From: Mycobacterium sp. AZCC_0083
Lineage (GTDB): Bacteria; Actinomycetota; Actinomycetes; Mycobacteriales; Mycobacteriaceae
Assembly: GCF_014202335.1 (NCBI RefSeq)
Contig: NZ_JACHGP010000021.1
Location: 1-45,772, forward strand
Direction of reading: 5' to 3'
DNA length: 45,772 bases
Each line of letters starts with the position of its first letter. The first letter of the stretch is position 1. The notes below the pieces were generated by a model that was not told the DNA's origin, searched no databases, and saw nothing but the letters and a program-made list of their open reading frames with translations. Below are positions 7,556 to 16,582 of this stretch, one piece after another. Made by a program: the position numbers and the translations under genes.

Positions 7556-8314
7556 GCGCCGACCTTCAACGCGGCGGGTGTGGTTCGGTCTTACTGGCGA
7601 TGGCATCGGCGTAAAGCAGCCTCGCGCCTCGCCTTTCGTTGCCCGAATGCCAACCCGGATCGACGTACCGGTTGCGTACCGGATCAGGACTCCGCGCTCA
7701 GGGAGAGCAGGCTGATCGCCACCATCACGGTGACGATGGTTGTCGTGATGCAATACTCCCCAACCGATCTGGCGCCACGAAGCGTGGTCACTGCGGTGAT
7801 GAATGCATAGCCGACATAGCTTGATGCGATCCGACGCCGAGAACGCCGGACTGCAAATCCGTTGGGGCGAAATCCCCGGAGGGGGTGTTGACACAACCGC
7901 CGAGACACTTGCGTCGAAAGAACTGAGAGATTCTCGTCAGTCAACTAACGCAAAAAATGTTGCGGTAGATTTCCGCGCTGCGCGCTGCGCGCAGCGGCGT
8001 ATCGGGGACGTCTGCGGTCTATTGCCGACGGCGTCAACGATTGGCGGACGAATGCCGCTGCGGCGAAACTTCGCTTACGTTCAGAGGCGCCGAAAGACAA
8101 TGCGTATCAGTGTTATTGGCTAGAGCGTCCTGTGTGCAGTCGGCTGTGATCGCCGAGTCGGCGCAGGTCCGGTTCGACACCGTGCGCACCCAAAACAGTA
8201 TCGACACCAAGAAGCGAACCGCACGATATTAGAACCCGTTTCTCTCCACTCCTCGCCGATCTAGCAAATCGTCTCGCTCCTCCCAAAATCCAACGATTTT
8301 TCGGTACGAAGTTT
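7556..8314. other. Non-coding or decayed region
   Basis: No intact gene is visible. A reverse-strand frame near 7684-7810 ends in a membrane-like stretch (TTTIVTVMVAISLLSLSAES) that may be a remnant, but no family is recognisable. CGTACCGG is repeated at 7664 and 7675. A very stable hairpin, CGCTGCGCG/CGCGCAGCG, lies at 7976-7996 with a 3-nt loop. A forward frame near 8120-8230 (ESAQVRFDTVRTQNSIDTKK) looks protein-like but has no start and was not identified. Confidence 0.4.
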
Positions 8315-8680
8315 AACCATGAACGCCACCTCGACGTCTGCGTACTCGGCGCCTTCCAGGTCAGCAAGAACGGCGACCTTGCCAACTGGCACACCGGCGC
8401 CCCGGACGCGATCCCGCCGTCGGCGGCCATGGACCTCGCCATCGGCGCTAAACGCGTCTTCGTCATCATGAGCCTGTGCGCGAAGGACGGAACCGCAAAA
8501 CTGGTTCCCGCATGCACGTACCCACTCACTGGGTTGCGCTGCATGAACCGCGTCTACACCGAACACGGCATCTTCGACCTCGACACCCACGGCGACAGCG
8601 AACCGCGCATCGCGAGACTTTCTCATCTCAACCGACCAGCTGACCGCCAGATTCAGGCCGGGAACCGCGGCCAGCTAGCG
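8315..8680 (+). pseudogene. Fragment of 3-oxoacid CoA-transferase subunit B
   Basis: The frame reads HLDVCVLGAFQVSKNGDLAN, then GAPDAIPPSAAMDLAIGAKR, KDGTAKLVPACTYPLTG and NRVYTEHGIFDL. These are the C-terminal half of ScoB/PcaJ-type subunits, which move CoA between succinyl-CoA and 3-oxoacids. No start codon precedes the similarity, and the N-terminal half with the catalytic Glu motif is missing. After HGIFDL the tail also drifts from the family. The subunit A partner is absent. This is a remnant of a deleted scoAB-type operon. Confidence 0.75.
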
Positions 8681-8773
8681 CCGCACTACACCGTGAACCG
8701 TTCCGCTTTGGCTCAAAGGAAACGCAAAAGCTCCACATAGATTGCACATCAGTTGGGGTGTCTCAATGGAGTC

Positions 8774-10705
8774 ATGACTCTGACATTGGACGCGGCTGCG
8801 CCAGCGCCGATTGCCGACGATGGCGACGTGCCCCGGCGCCGACGGATCAGTTCGGGTACCTGGGATCGGATTGGTCTCGGTGTTCTCCTAGTCGCGACCG
8901 CGGTCATGTACCTGTGGAACATCACCGTCAACGGGATGGGCAATCAGTTCTATGCCGGTGCGGCGCAAGCTGGTTCGACGAACTGGGAGGCGTTGCTGTT
9001 CGGCTCGCTGGACTCGAACAACTTCATCACCGTCGACAAGCCTCCGGTGTCGCAATGGGTAATGGGCTTGTCGGGTCAGATCTTCGGATTCAGCAGTGCG
9101 AGCATGCTGGTTCCCGAGGCGTTGATGGCCGTGGCGGCGGTGGCGCTGCTCTACGGCGCGGTGCGTCGGATCAGCGGACCACGCGCGGCCTTGGTGGCTG
9201 GGGCGGCGGTGGCGCTGATGCCCGTGGCGGCGTTGATGTTTCGGTACAACAATCCCGACGCGGTGATGGTGTTGCTGATGATGGCGGCCGCATATTGCGC
9301 GGTGCGCGCGTTGGAACGAGCGAGCGCGAAGTGGATCGCGTTGGCAGGGGTGGCGTTGGGGTTCGCGTTCCTGGCCAAGATGCTCGAAGGGATCATGCTG
9401 ATGCCGTCGATCGGCCTGGTGTATCTGGTCGCAGCGCCGACCTCGGTCCGTCGCAGACTGTTGCATCTGCTCGGCGCGCTGGGGGCATTCCTGGTGTCGG
9501 CGGGTTGGTTCGTCGGGCTGACGCTGCTGTGGCCGGCGCCGTCACGGCCCTACATCGCGGGTTCGACCGACAACAACTTCATGAATCTGGTCCTTGGCTA
9601 CAACGGGTTCGCCCGCGTCCTCGGGCGTAACCACGGCGATCCCGGACAGCAGCCGGGCGGCGGCGCGGCGAGCGGTGCGCACCCGGACGCCGGAGCGGTC
9701 CACCATGGCGGGTTCGGCGGTCCGGGTCGTCAGGCGGCCGGTCTGGGGCGGCTGTTCTCCGGAGAGTTCGGGTTCGAAATCGGCTGGTTGCTTCCCGCCG
9801 CGCTGCTCGCCGTGGCGCTGGTGCTGGTGTCACGGCGGCGCGCCCCACGCACCGACCTCGTCCGCGCGGGCGCCATCCTGTTCGGCGGCTGGATGCTCGT
9901 CGACGGACTGGTGCTGAGCTACATGAGCGGCACGATCCATCCGTATTACTGCCTGTCCTTGGCACCTGCGGTAGCAGGATCATTTGCGATCGGTGTCAAC
10001 GAGGCGTGGGGCAAGCGATCCTCGTGGTTCGGCCGCGTCGGACTCGCGGTGCTCATCGGGTCGACCGGCGTATGGAGCTGGTGGCTCCTTGGCCGCAATG
10101 CACAGTGGCTGCCCGCGCTGCGCTGGACGATTCTGGCGATGACCGTCGCGGCGATCGTGGTCTTGCTGCTCTCGCTTGCCGCACCGCAGCGCCGACGGCT
10201 GGCGGCCGGATCGCTGGTACTGGGGCTTGGCGTAGCACTGGCCGGTTCCACGGCCTACGCGCTGGCGACCATCGGGCAGTCCCACGCCGGCGGCAACGCC
10301 AACGTAGGGCCCGCGGCCCCAATGCAAGCGGGCCGCACGGGCGGCGGCATGCACGGCCAGAACGTCGACAACGCTGCACTGGACAGCCTGCTCGACGGCA
10401 CCCTGACCAAGTGGTCGGCGGCCGTCGACGGATCGTCGACGGCAGCTGGTTTGGAGTTGTCGACCAACACCCCGGTCATGGCCATCGGCGGCTTCTCCGG
10501 CTCGGACCCCGTCCCGACCTTGAGCCAATTCCAGCAGTACGTGGCCAACCATCAGGTCACATACTTCATCGCGCCGGACGACCAGCGCGGCGGACCTGGC
10601 GGCGGCAAGCAGCACTCGGACATCAGCAACTGGGTCGCAGCAACCTTCGCACCGATCAAGGTCGGCTCCGACACCGTCTACGACCTCGCGACGCCTGCTC
10701 ACTAA
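8774..10705 (+). CDS. GT39/ArnT-type membrane glycosyltransferase
   Basis: A 643-residue polytopic protein. After a short cytoplasmic start comes a first membrane helix (VLLVATAVMYLWNITVNG), then FYAGAAQAGSTNWEALLFGS and the TVDKPPVSQW loop typical of bacterial PMT_2/ArnT-like enzymes, which use polyprenyl-phosphate sugars on the outer face of the membrane. About ten more hydrophobic segments follow, and a soluble Gly-rich C-terminal domain of about 150 residues (from about GGNANVGPAAP). ATG 8774 is preferred; the longer frame has only a TTG at 8753. The central Gly-rich loop (GDPGQQPGGGAASG) is common in actinobacterial members. Likely substrate is an envelope glycoprotein or lipid; not shown here. 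Confidence 0.8.
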   Translation: MTLTLDAAAPAPIADDGDVPRRRRISSGTWDRIGLGVLLVATAVMYLWNITVNGMGNQFYAGAAQAGSTNWEALLFGSLDSNNFITVDKPPVSQWVMGLSGQIFGFSSASMLVPEALMAVAAVALLYGAVRRISGPRAALVAGAAVALMPVAALMFRYNNPDAVMVLLMMAAAYCAVRALERASAKWIALAGVALGFAFLAKMLEGIMLMPSIGLVYLVAAPTSVRRRLLHLLGALGAFLVSAGWFVGLTLLWPAPSRPYIAGSTDNNFMNLVLGYNGFARVLGRNHGDPGQQPGGGAASGAHPDAGAVHHGGFGGPGRQAAGLGRLFSGEFGFEIGWLLPAALLAVALVLVSRRRAPRTDLVRAGAILFGGWMLVDGLVLSYMSGTIHPYYCLSLAPAVAGSFAIGVNEAWGKRSSWFGRVGLAVLIGSTGVWSWWLLGRNAQWLPALRWTILAMTVAAIVVLLLSLAAPQRRRLAAGSLVLGLGVALAGSTAYALATIGQSHAGGNANVGPAAPMQAGRTGGGMHGQNVDNAALDSLLDGTLTKWSAAVDGSSTAAGLELSTNTPVMAIGGFSGSDPVPTLSQFQQYVANHQVTYFIAPDDQRGGPGGGKQHSDISNWVAATFAPIKVGSDTVYDLATPAH

Positions 10706-10764
10706 GGCGCCTCCTCCCAGTCCGGTCCGAGGTGGCCACGAGGTTGGCTGCCTACGGTTCCGGC

Positions 10765-10950
10765 ATGGTGACAAGTGCTGGCGTGATCGCTCCCCTCGGT
10801 GCCGAAATCGCGTTCCTGGTCGGGAGCGTCGCCGCCGCCGTGGTCGCTGCGATCGTCGCGATGGAGAAGCAACGCCGCCCGATCGTCTGGGCGATCATCG
10901 GCTTCTTCGCCACGTTCGCCGTGGCCAGTGCAGTCCACGCCGTGCTCTGA
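10765..10950 (+). CDS. Small two-helix membrane protein
   Basis: A 61-residue product from ATG 10765 with two hydrophobic helices (AEIAFLVGSVAAAVVAAIVA and IVWAIIGFFATFAVASAVHA) joined by the basic loop MEKQRRP. It is short, lacks known motifs and ends 22 bp before the convergent esterase gene. Composition and hairpin-like topology support a real membrane protein; function is unknown. The much longer frame that contains it (from 10006) is antisense-like noise over the GT39 gene. Confidence 0.5.
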   Translation: MVTSAGVIAPLGAEIAFLVGSVAAAVVAAIVAMEKQRRPIVWAIIGFFATFAVASAVHAVL

Positions 10951-10971
10951 AGATCTGGCGTGCGCGACGGT

Positions 10972-12450
10972 TCAGTGCGAAGGGGTGCCGATCTGTCCGG
11001 CCAACCACGGCAGTGCATCGGAAAACGCGTAGGCGGCGAACTGCCACGTGTGGAAGGTCGCGATGGTGTGCACCGAACACGAGATGTTCACCTTGGTAGC
11101 GGCGTCGCATAGGTCCTGGGCGGCGCCGACCTGGTCTTCGGCGCCGTTGCGAAACTCGTCGTGACCGCCGAGGCCCAGAGCGTTCGCCGGTTGCGGGGGC
11201 GGTTGAAATCCGCCGGGGAGCAGCTTCTTCATCTGCTCGTCGGAGACCTTGGGGGTGTCCTCGAACCAGCCCGACACCCCGACGTAGGGGCCGTGCTTGG
11301 CCATCACGGTCGCCGGGTCGTAGGCCGCCCACTGCGCGGCGTCGCCCCCGTAGAGGCGGTCGATGGTCTGCTGTTTCGTGCCCGCGATCGGTCCGTGGTC
11401 GCCGGCGATGTCTACGAATGCGTGGAACAGCTCGGGATGGGTCACGGTGAGATCGATCGCGCAGGTACCGCCCATGGACCATCCCACGATGCCCCAGTTG
11501 GCGGGGTCGGGGGAGCCCCCAAACTCCGAGATCACATAGGGGCGTACGTCTTTGGTGAGATGGTCGGCCGCGTCGCCCCGCGGCCCGTTGACGCATTCGG
11601 TGTCGTTGTTGAAGCTGCCGCCGGAGTCGACGAAGACGAAGATCGGCGCCTGGCCGACGTGGGCTTGGGCGTAGCCGTCGATGGTCGGCTTGATGTTGCC
11701 GCTGCGCATCCAGTCCGCCGGAGTGTTGAACTCACCGCCGATCATCATCACCACCGGCAGTCGCGGCGGCGTGTCACCGGAAAACCACGCGGGTGGTAGG
11801 TAGACGTATTCGCTGCGGTGCTTGAAACCGCTTGCGGTGTCTGGGATGTCGACCTCGACCAGCTTGCCGCTCGATGGGTGGGTGCCTCGGAGCCCGGGCA
11901 GACCGCTCGCTTCGACCTGATCGGGCAGCGGGCCGGCCGTCAGACCGCCCCATGCGGCCTGCAAGGTGGGGTAGTAGCCGACCCACTGATTCAGCGCCAA
12001 CAACGCCGCGAACAACGACAACGGGATCGCGAGCACCGACAGGGTGCGTCGCCGCCACCCTGTGCCGCGCCAGCCGAGCGCGGCCACCGCAACTGTGCCC
12101 ACGAAGACGCCGATCCAGATCCACAGCGTCAGCGGCGCCGGGTCGGAGGCCAGCCCCTCGGAGTCCGTGTACAGCCGCGCCCCCAACGCTCCGAGGACCG
12201 CGATGAGAACGCTCACCGGAACCCAGAGCAGACGCCAGCGTTTGGTCCGCCAGCCCAACACGGCCACCACGGCGACGACCGTGACGATTTCGATGGTGAG
12301 CGGAAACCATCCGCCGAGCAGCGAGACGCCGCTATGGAATGCATGAAAGTCCGGCGGCGGCAATTGCGGTGCCGGTGTGGGTGCCGGCGACGGAACCGGC
12401 GGGGGATTGAGCGGCAGCCCGAACACGGTGCTTGCGGTTTCCCTTCTCAC
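10972..12450 (-). CDS. Membrane-anchored alpha/beta-hydrolase (esterase family)
   Basis: A 492-residue protein starting at GTG 12450. A Pro-rich stretch (residues 15-35) precedes about four membrane helices (to about 165). An extracytoplasmic alpha/beta-hydrolase domain follows, with SEYVYLPPAWF, a VVMMIGGEF strand, FVFVDSGGSFNND and the nucleophile elbow GWSMGG. The C-terminal ATFHTWQFAAYAF likely supplies the catalytic His. The layout resembles putative esterases related to antigen 85 in mycolate-containing bacteria, where the membrane part anchors the enzyme facing the cell wall. It faces away from the DUF3558 lipoprotein gene, so the 12451-12673 gap probably holds two promoters. Substrate is unknown. 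Confidence 0.78.
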   Translation of the reverse strand: MRRETASTVFGLPLNPPPVPSPAPTPAPQLPPPDFHAFHSGVSLLGGWFPLTIEIVTVVAVVAVLGWRTKRWRLLWVPVSVLIAVLGALGARLYTDSEGLASDPAPLTLWIWIGVFVGTVAVAALGWRGTGWRRRTLSVLAIPLSLFAALLALNQWVGYYPTLQAAWGGLTAGPLPDQVEASGLPGLRGTHPSSGKLVEVDIPDTASGFKHRSEYVYLPPAWFSGDTPPRLPVVMMIGGEFNTPADWMRSGNIKPTIDGYAQAHVGQAPIFVFVDSGGSFNNDTECVNGPRGDAADHLTKDVRPYVISEFGGSPDPANWGIVGWSMGGTCAIDLTVTHPELFHAFVDIAGDHGPIAGTKQQTIDRLYGGDAAQWAAYDPATVMAKHGPYVGVSGWFEDTPKVSDEQMKKLLPGGFQPPPQPANALGLGGHDEFRNGAEDQVGAAQDLCDAATKVNISCSVHTIATFHTWQFAAYAFSDALPWLAGQIGTPSH

Positions 12451-12673
12451 CCAGACGATCCGGGCCCGGTGCGTCGGTGCCGCGGGCCGCCTCCACGGTA
12501 GAGCCGTCCCGGCCGTACGCGCATCTGCCGCAGGTCGTAGCGGTTTCTAGAACTCGCCACGAGGCACATAGGTAACTCCCATGTCCATCCGTCATGATCG
12601 CCGAAGAAATTCTGTGTCGGGTCGGGCACTGAAACTGGCAGCAGGCACAGACAAGGCGGCGATACTGAGTCTG

Positions 12674-13249
12674 ATGTCTACCCGAGCCTTGGCCGTTGCA
12701 CTGATGGGCGCCGCTGTCATCACCTCGGTCGCGGCGTGTCAGACACCGAGCACCCCAGCTGTGACCACCACGGCTTCGAGCACCGCACCGTCGAGCACCG
12801 CACCGTCGAGTAGCGCGCCCCCGAGTGCCACGCCGACGAGCATCGCTCTGACACGCCAGCCGTGCGATCTGCTCACCCCTGAAGTCGCCAAGAAGTACGC
12901 CGGCGGCGACGCCCAACGACAGCTCACCTACGAGTCCAATCCGCCGATGCCCGTTGGTGACAACGCGTGCTACTACACCGGCAGCAATCGATCCGTGTCC
13001 GTCGAGGTCTTTCCGGTGCCGACCGATCCCACGGCGCCGGTCAACCACTTCCACGTGATTCGTCCGGAGAATCGGGTTGAAGGCGTCGACTATGAGGCCT
13101 ATTGGTTCGCCGCGGGTGGAAGCCTCGTTGCCGTGAAGGACGGCCTTCTGATCAGTGTCAACGTGTCCAACAAGGGCGCCGCCCAAACCGATCAGGACCG
13201 GGCCGACGACATCGAACTCGCCAACCTGGTCGTGCCGCAGGTCGGCTGA
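12674..13249 (+). CDS. DUF3558-type lipoprotein
   Basis: A 191-residue lipoprotein. ATG 12674 gives a compact signal peptide ending in the lipobox SVAAC (Cys about 23); the longer frame from 12581 would add a non-signal N-terminus. A Thr/Ser/Pro linker with repeated STAPS units follows. The folded part begins RQPCDLLTPEVAKKYAGGD and contains NACYYTGSNRSVSVEVFP, characteristic of DUF3558, with a likely Cys-Cys bond. These proteins are attached to the outer face of the membrane and their role is unknown. The next gene encodes a relative. Confidence 0.8.
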   Translation: MSTRALAVALMGAAVITSVAACQTPSTPAVTTTASSTAPSSTAPSSSAPPSATPTSIALTRQPCDLLTPEVAKKYAGGDAQRQLTYESNPPMPVGDNACYYTGSNRSVSVEVFPVPTDPTAPVNHFHVIRPENRVEGVDYEAYWFAAGGSLVAVKDGLLISVNVSNKGAAQTDQDRADDIELANLVVPQVG

Positions 13250-13418
13250 CCCCGGTCGAGGCTGTGAGCGTGCGCCAAGGCTGCGCGAAACTATCTCCCA
13301 TTTCTGATTCACGGCGCCTCGAATCGTGGTCTGATCAGCACTGATGTGTCTGATTGCGGGCACCAAGAATTTGCCAAGGCGTTGCTAGCAGCATTCGTGG
13401 TGACCGAAGGGAAGCCAC

Positions 13419-13958
13419 ATGTCCGGAATGGGGCGCACGTCCGCATGGACCGCCATCGCGGTGTTCGCCGTCGGCGCAGCGGTGTCGTCGCTGGCCCTGT
13501 GTCCCGCGAGCTCGGCCCAACCCGCGGATCCGGCGGCGCCACAGGCGTTCCGCCCGTGCGACTGGGTGACCACGGCCGAAGCATCCGACATCCTCGGCAA
13601 GCCGGTGACTCCCGAGCCGACCGACGACGCGGCAGGGTCGAACGGTCCGCACTGCTTCTATGCCGTAACCGGAGACGGCACGGGTCTCGGGATCACCTCC
13701 GAGCTGTTGCTTCCAGGCGCGTCCCTGGTGGACGCGGGCACCAGGCTCGCCAACGCCGCGACAGAACCCGGCGCCGAGACCGTCGGCGGGCTCGGCATCA
13801 ACGCGGAGTGCGTATTCGAGCCGCAGGTGACACCGCCGTCCACCACCATCCTGGTTCTCCTGGACGGAGGTCGCATCTACCGATCGACTGCCGCGTACGA
13901 GTACTGCGACACCGTCGAACGCTTCGCCCGAACGGCGATCACCCGGATCAACGCCTAG
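13419..13958 (+). CDS. DUF3558-type secreted protein
   Basis: A 179-residue exported protein from ATG 13419, preceded by GAAGGGAAG. The signal peptide (TAIAVFAVGAAVSSLALCPA) ends near SSAQPA. The mature domain has RPCDWVTTAEASDILGKPV, then HCFYAVTGDGTGLGITSEL and INAECVFEP, ending FARTAITRINA: DUF3558 architecture. A Cys sits in the hydrophobic end (ALCPAS), but the surrounding residues are a weak lipobox, so I treat it as secreted. It forms a run of exported-protein genes with its neighbours, which look co-directional and closely spaced. Confidence 0.75.
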   Translation: MSGMGRTSAWTAIAVFAVGAAVSSLALCPASSAQPADPAAPQAFRPCDWVTTAEASDILGKPVTPEPTDDAAGSNGPHCFYAVTGDGTGLGITSELLLPGASLVDAGTRLANAATEPGAETVGGLGINAECVFEPQVTPPSTTILVLLDGGRIYRSTAAYEYCDTVERFARTAITRINA

Positions 13959-13996
13959 CCACTCACCGCTCAACCAACGTTACGAAAGGAACCGTC

Positions 13997-15301
13997 TTGA
14001 AGCACATTTCGACCAACGCCGCCGCCTGGCGCGCCGGCCTCGGCATCGTCGCTGCGGCGTCGCTGTTGCTGACCGGTTGCTCGTCGTCCTCGAATTCGAC
14101 TGCTGTGCAATCGAGCCCGAGTGCATCGGCCTTGGCATCGGCGCCTGCGGCCACACCCGCGGCAACCCCCGCCGTGGCCAATGGCCCCGAGCGTGCCATC
14201 GGCGACGTGCCCTGGCCGCAGGTCGGCCCCGGATGGATGCTGGCCGTGTGGACCCCCGTCACGCCACACATGCCCGGCAATCAACCCGCGCCGGGCGAAC
14301 CGACGCTCGAGACCGCCACCAACGTGTTGTACCTCGTCAGCCCGGCCGGTGACCGTTACTCGATCACCGAGTTCCCGCCTGCCGACCGCCTGCCGGTCCT
14401 GGTCGACTGGTCAGGCGACGGTAGCCAAGCCCTGTTCAAGTCGACGCACGGTGTCGAGGACACGGCGATCTCCATCGATCTGCACACCGGCGTACGGACC
14501 TCCGTTCCGGTCCACGGCACCCCGGCCTACACCCGTCCGGACGGCAAGGCGCTACTGGAGGCCGGCTTCAACGAAGACGAGTCCCGCACGCTCAAGCGGA
14601 TCGACATGGCAGGCACCGAGCAATTCGTCTACCCGATCAAGGATCTGGGCGGTGCGGGAAGGTTCGGTGGCGACTACTTGGAGACGCCCGACGGAACTCA
14701 GCTCGTGTTGGCCACCGAGAACCTCGGCAACGAGATCGCGCCGAGGACCGACAACAGCCTGGTGGTAATGGGCAACGACGGGTCGATCGTCCGCACGCTG
14801 GCGACGCCGATGCCCGAGGCGAAGTGCTCCCCGGTGAAGTGGTGGACCCCCGGCGTGGTCCTCACACACTGCACCAGCGGCGCAGGAGAGCAGCTATGGA
14901 AGGTCCCGCTCGACGGCGGCAAGCCCACCGCGTTGACCGGGTTCAACACGCACGAGGAGAACGATCCTCACTTCGAGGACAACCTGGGCAACTGGAACGC
15001 ATACGAACTGCCCAGTGGCACGTTCCTTCCGACCGCGGGACCATGCGGCACCGCATTCGTGTCCCGGCTGACACCGGATGGGGGCACTCAACGGGTGGAC
15101 ATCCCCGGCGTCTCCGACAGCGTCGAACTCGCAGGCGTGAGCGGTGACAAGCTGGTGGTCGTCGGAGAGGTCGGGTGCGGCGGTGGGACATCGCTGGTCA
15201 CCTACGATCCCGTGGCCAACACCTCGACCGTGCTACTCGGGCCGCCGATCACCAAGGGCGGCGGCATCGAGTATGTCCGTCTCTACCCGAGCGAGAAGTG
15301 A
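13997..15301 (+). CDS. Lipoprotein with TolB-like beta-propeller repeats
   Basis: A 434-residue lipoprotein with a TTG start at 13997, preceded by GAAAGGA (13984-13990); no better start fits. The signal ends in the lipobox LLLTGC, followed by a low-complexity Ser/Ala/Pro linker. The mature part shows repeated propeller-blade-like units such as LVDWSGDGSQALFKS, YLETPDGTQLVLATEN and LWKVPLDGGKPTALTGF, plus a cysteine-containing loop (AKCSPVKWW...LTHCTS). It is probably a surface-exposed binding protein. The longer frame from 13346 runs through the preceding gene and is not real. Confidence 0.75.
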   Translation: MKHISTNAAAWRAGLGIVAAASLLLTGCSSSSNSTAVQSSPSASALASAPAATPAATPAVANGPERAIGDVPWPQVGPGWMLAVWTPVTPHMPGNQPAPGEPTLETATNVLYLVSPAGDRYSITEFPPADRLPVLVDWSGDGSQALFKSTHGVEDTAISIDLHTGVRTSVPVHGTPAYTRPDGKALLEAGFNEDESRTLKRIDMAGTEQFVYPIKDLGGAGRFGGDYLETPDGTQLVLATENLGNEIAPRTDNSLVVMGNDGSIVRTLATPMPEAKCSPVKWWTPGVVLTHCTSGAGEQLWKVPLDGGKPTALTGFNTHEENDPHFEDNLGNWNAYELPSGTFLPTAGPCGTAFVSRLTPDGGTQRVDIPGVSDSVELAGVSGDKLVVVGEVGCGGGTSLVTYDPVANTSTVLLGPPITKGGGIEYVRLYPSEK

Positions 15302-15309
15302 GGCACACC

Positions 15310-15813
15310 GTGAAACGGCTCACTGTATTGGCAGCGGTGGCAACGGCTTTCGCAGCAACCGTCGGAATGCCTGCCACCGCACAGGCCAACTCCGCGCCGC
15401 CGTGCCAGACGGGGCAGGTGGTGGCCCAGTACGGGTTGGAGCAGTCCGCTTCTGGTCATCGCGAAGTAGTGCTGAAGTTCGTCCTGGCACCCAGTGATCA
15501 GCCGTGCACGCTGACCGGCTACCCCGGCGTCGATACCGGAGACGGCGGCCCCCTGCTGCACGCCGAACGCACCCTGTCCGGATTTCAGGGCGGACTGCGG
15601 ACCGACGAATTGCCGACCGTGACGGTGGCAGCCGACCAGCCTCAGTACGCCGTGGTGGAAGGTGTCGCCGTGGACAGGAACGACTACAACCGGCTGTGCC
15701 CGACGTACACGCAGCTCCTGGTGACCGCGCCAGATACCACCGAAACATTCACCGTCCCAGTAGGAATCGACACATGCGAACTTCAGGTACACCCCATGGG
15801 GTCGGAATGGTGA
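15310..15813 (+). CDS. Secreted DUF4232 protein
   Basis: A 167-residue exported protein from GTG 15310. The signal peptide (MKRLTVLAAVATAFAATVG) ends near AQANSAPP. The mature sequence includes LKFVLAPSDQPCTLTGYPGV, LRTDELPTVTVAADQPQYAV and a C-terminal Cys, as in DUF4232, an immunoglobulin-like beta fold common in actinobacterial exported proteins. It starts 9 bp after the previous stop, and its own end overlaps the start of the next gene, so the three are probably one transcript. Confidence 0.78.
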   Translation: MKRLTVLAAVATAFAATVGMPATAQANSAPPCQTGQVVAQYGLEQSASGHREVVLKFVLAPSDQPCTLTGYPGVDTGDGGPLLHAERTLSGFQGGLRTDELPTVTVAADQPQYAVVEGVAVDRNDYNRLCPTYTQLLVTAPDTTETFTVPVGIDTCELQVHPMGSEW

Positions 15814-16511
15814 TCCGCAAGCCGCTCATCGCCTTGGCCGCCGCCGCGGTCTTCGCGACGATGTTCAGCGCTCCCGCGTCCGCACAACCGGCGACTCCGG
15901 CCGCGGGCTGTGCGGACCTCGGCGGGACGGTGCGGACCGACCAGACGTGCCACATCGAGACCAAGACCGCCACGTACTCGTTCGACGTCGAGTATCCACT
16001 CGACTATCCCGATCAACAGACGCTGACGGACTTCGTGACGCAGGACAGGGACGACTTCCTGAACTTCGTTGCCACGCTCCCGCCACGCGATTGGCCGTAC
16101 GAACATGGGGTGCAACCGCACGCCTACCGGTCGGGAACCGCGGCCTCGGGCACCGCCAGCGTCGTCTTCGAGATCTACCGCGACTTCGGTGCCCACCCGG
16201 TGACGGGATTCCAGTCCTTCAACTACGACGTGGGCACACATACCCCGATCGCCTTCGACGCTCTGTTCAAACCGGGAGTCGACCCGGTAGCGGTGCTCGA
16301 CCCGATCGTCCAGCGCGACATGGACAAGCACTCGGAGGGCTACCCCGGTCCAGTACCGCCAAATACCTTGGGGGCGCGGACGTACCAGAATTTCGCGTTG
16401 ACCGACGATGCGGTGATCTTCTACATCCCGCAAGGCATGTGGCTCTCCCAAGTCGCTGGGCCACAACGGGTCTCGGTGCCTCGCTCGGAGCTGGCGTCCG
16501 TGCTGGCTTAG
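15807..16511 (+). CDS. MPT64/DUF3298-like secreted protein
   Basis: A 234-residue exported protein. ATG 15807 overlaps the upstream stop and gives a clean signal peptide (KPLIALAAAAVFATMFSAPA, then SAQPA); ATG 15774 would add 11 residues. The mature chain contains a Cys pair (GCADLGGTVRTDQTCH) and the RsiV/MPT64-type C-terminal block: FNYDVGTHTPIAFDALFKPG, TYQNFALTDDAVIFYIPQG and a closing RVSVPRSEL. MPT64 is a secreted antigen of slow growers; relatives are widespread with unknown function. It is the last of five exported-protein genes on this strand. Confidence 0.78.
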   Translation: MVIRKPLIALAAAAVFATMFSAPASAQPATPAAGCADLGGTVRTDQTCHIETKTATYSFDVEYPLDYPDQQTLTDFVTQDRDDFLNFVATLPPRDWPYEHGVQPHAYRSGTAASGTASVVFEIYRDFGAHPVTGFQSFNYDVGTHTPIAFDALFKPGVDPVAVLDPIVQRDMDKHSEGYPGPVPPNTLGARTYQNFALTDDAVIFYIPQGMWLSQVAGPQRVSVPRSELASVLA

Positions 16512-16582
16512 CAGGGGCGACGGATCGAGCCGCACCCTGCCAGAAGGCAGCGTACGGCTCGATCAGCGAGATGACCGGTGTG

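Noticed and set aside
7684..7944. Reverse-strand 86-codon frame with a hydrophobic end as a membrane protein
   Set aside because: Only the last 20 residues look like a membrane segment; the rest is Arg/Ser-rich, no start signal is seen and no family is recognised.
7976..7996. Very stable CGCTGCGCG/CGCGCAGCG hairpin as a terminator or small RNA
   Set aside because: It is far from any intact gene end and no promoter or T-run accompanies it, so I list it only within the non-coding region.
8758..9630. 290-codon forward frame within the GT39 gene
   Set aside because: The in-frame GT39 protein has clear membrane helices and motifs; this alternative frame has none.
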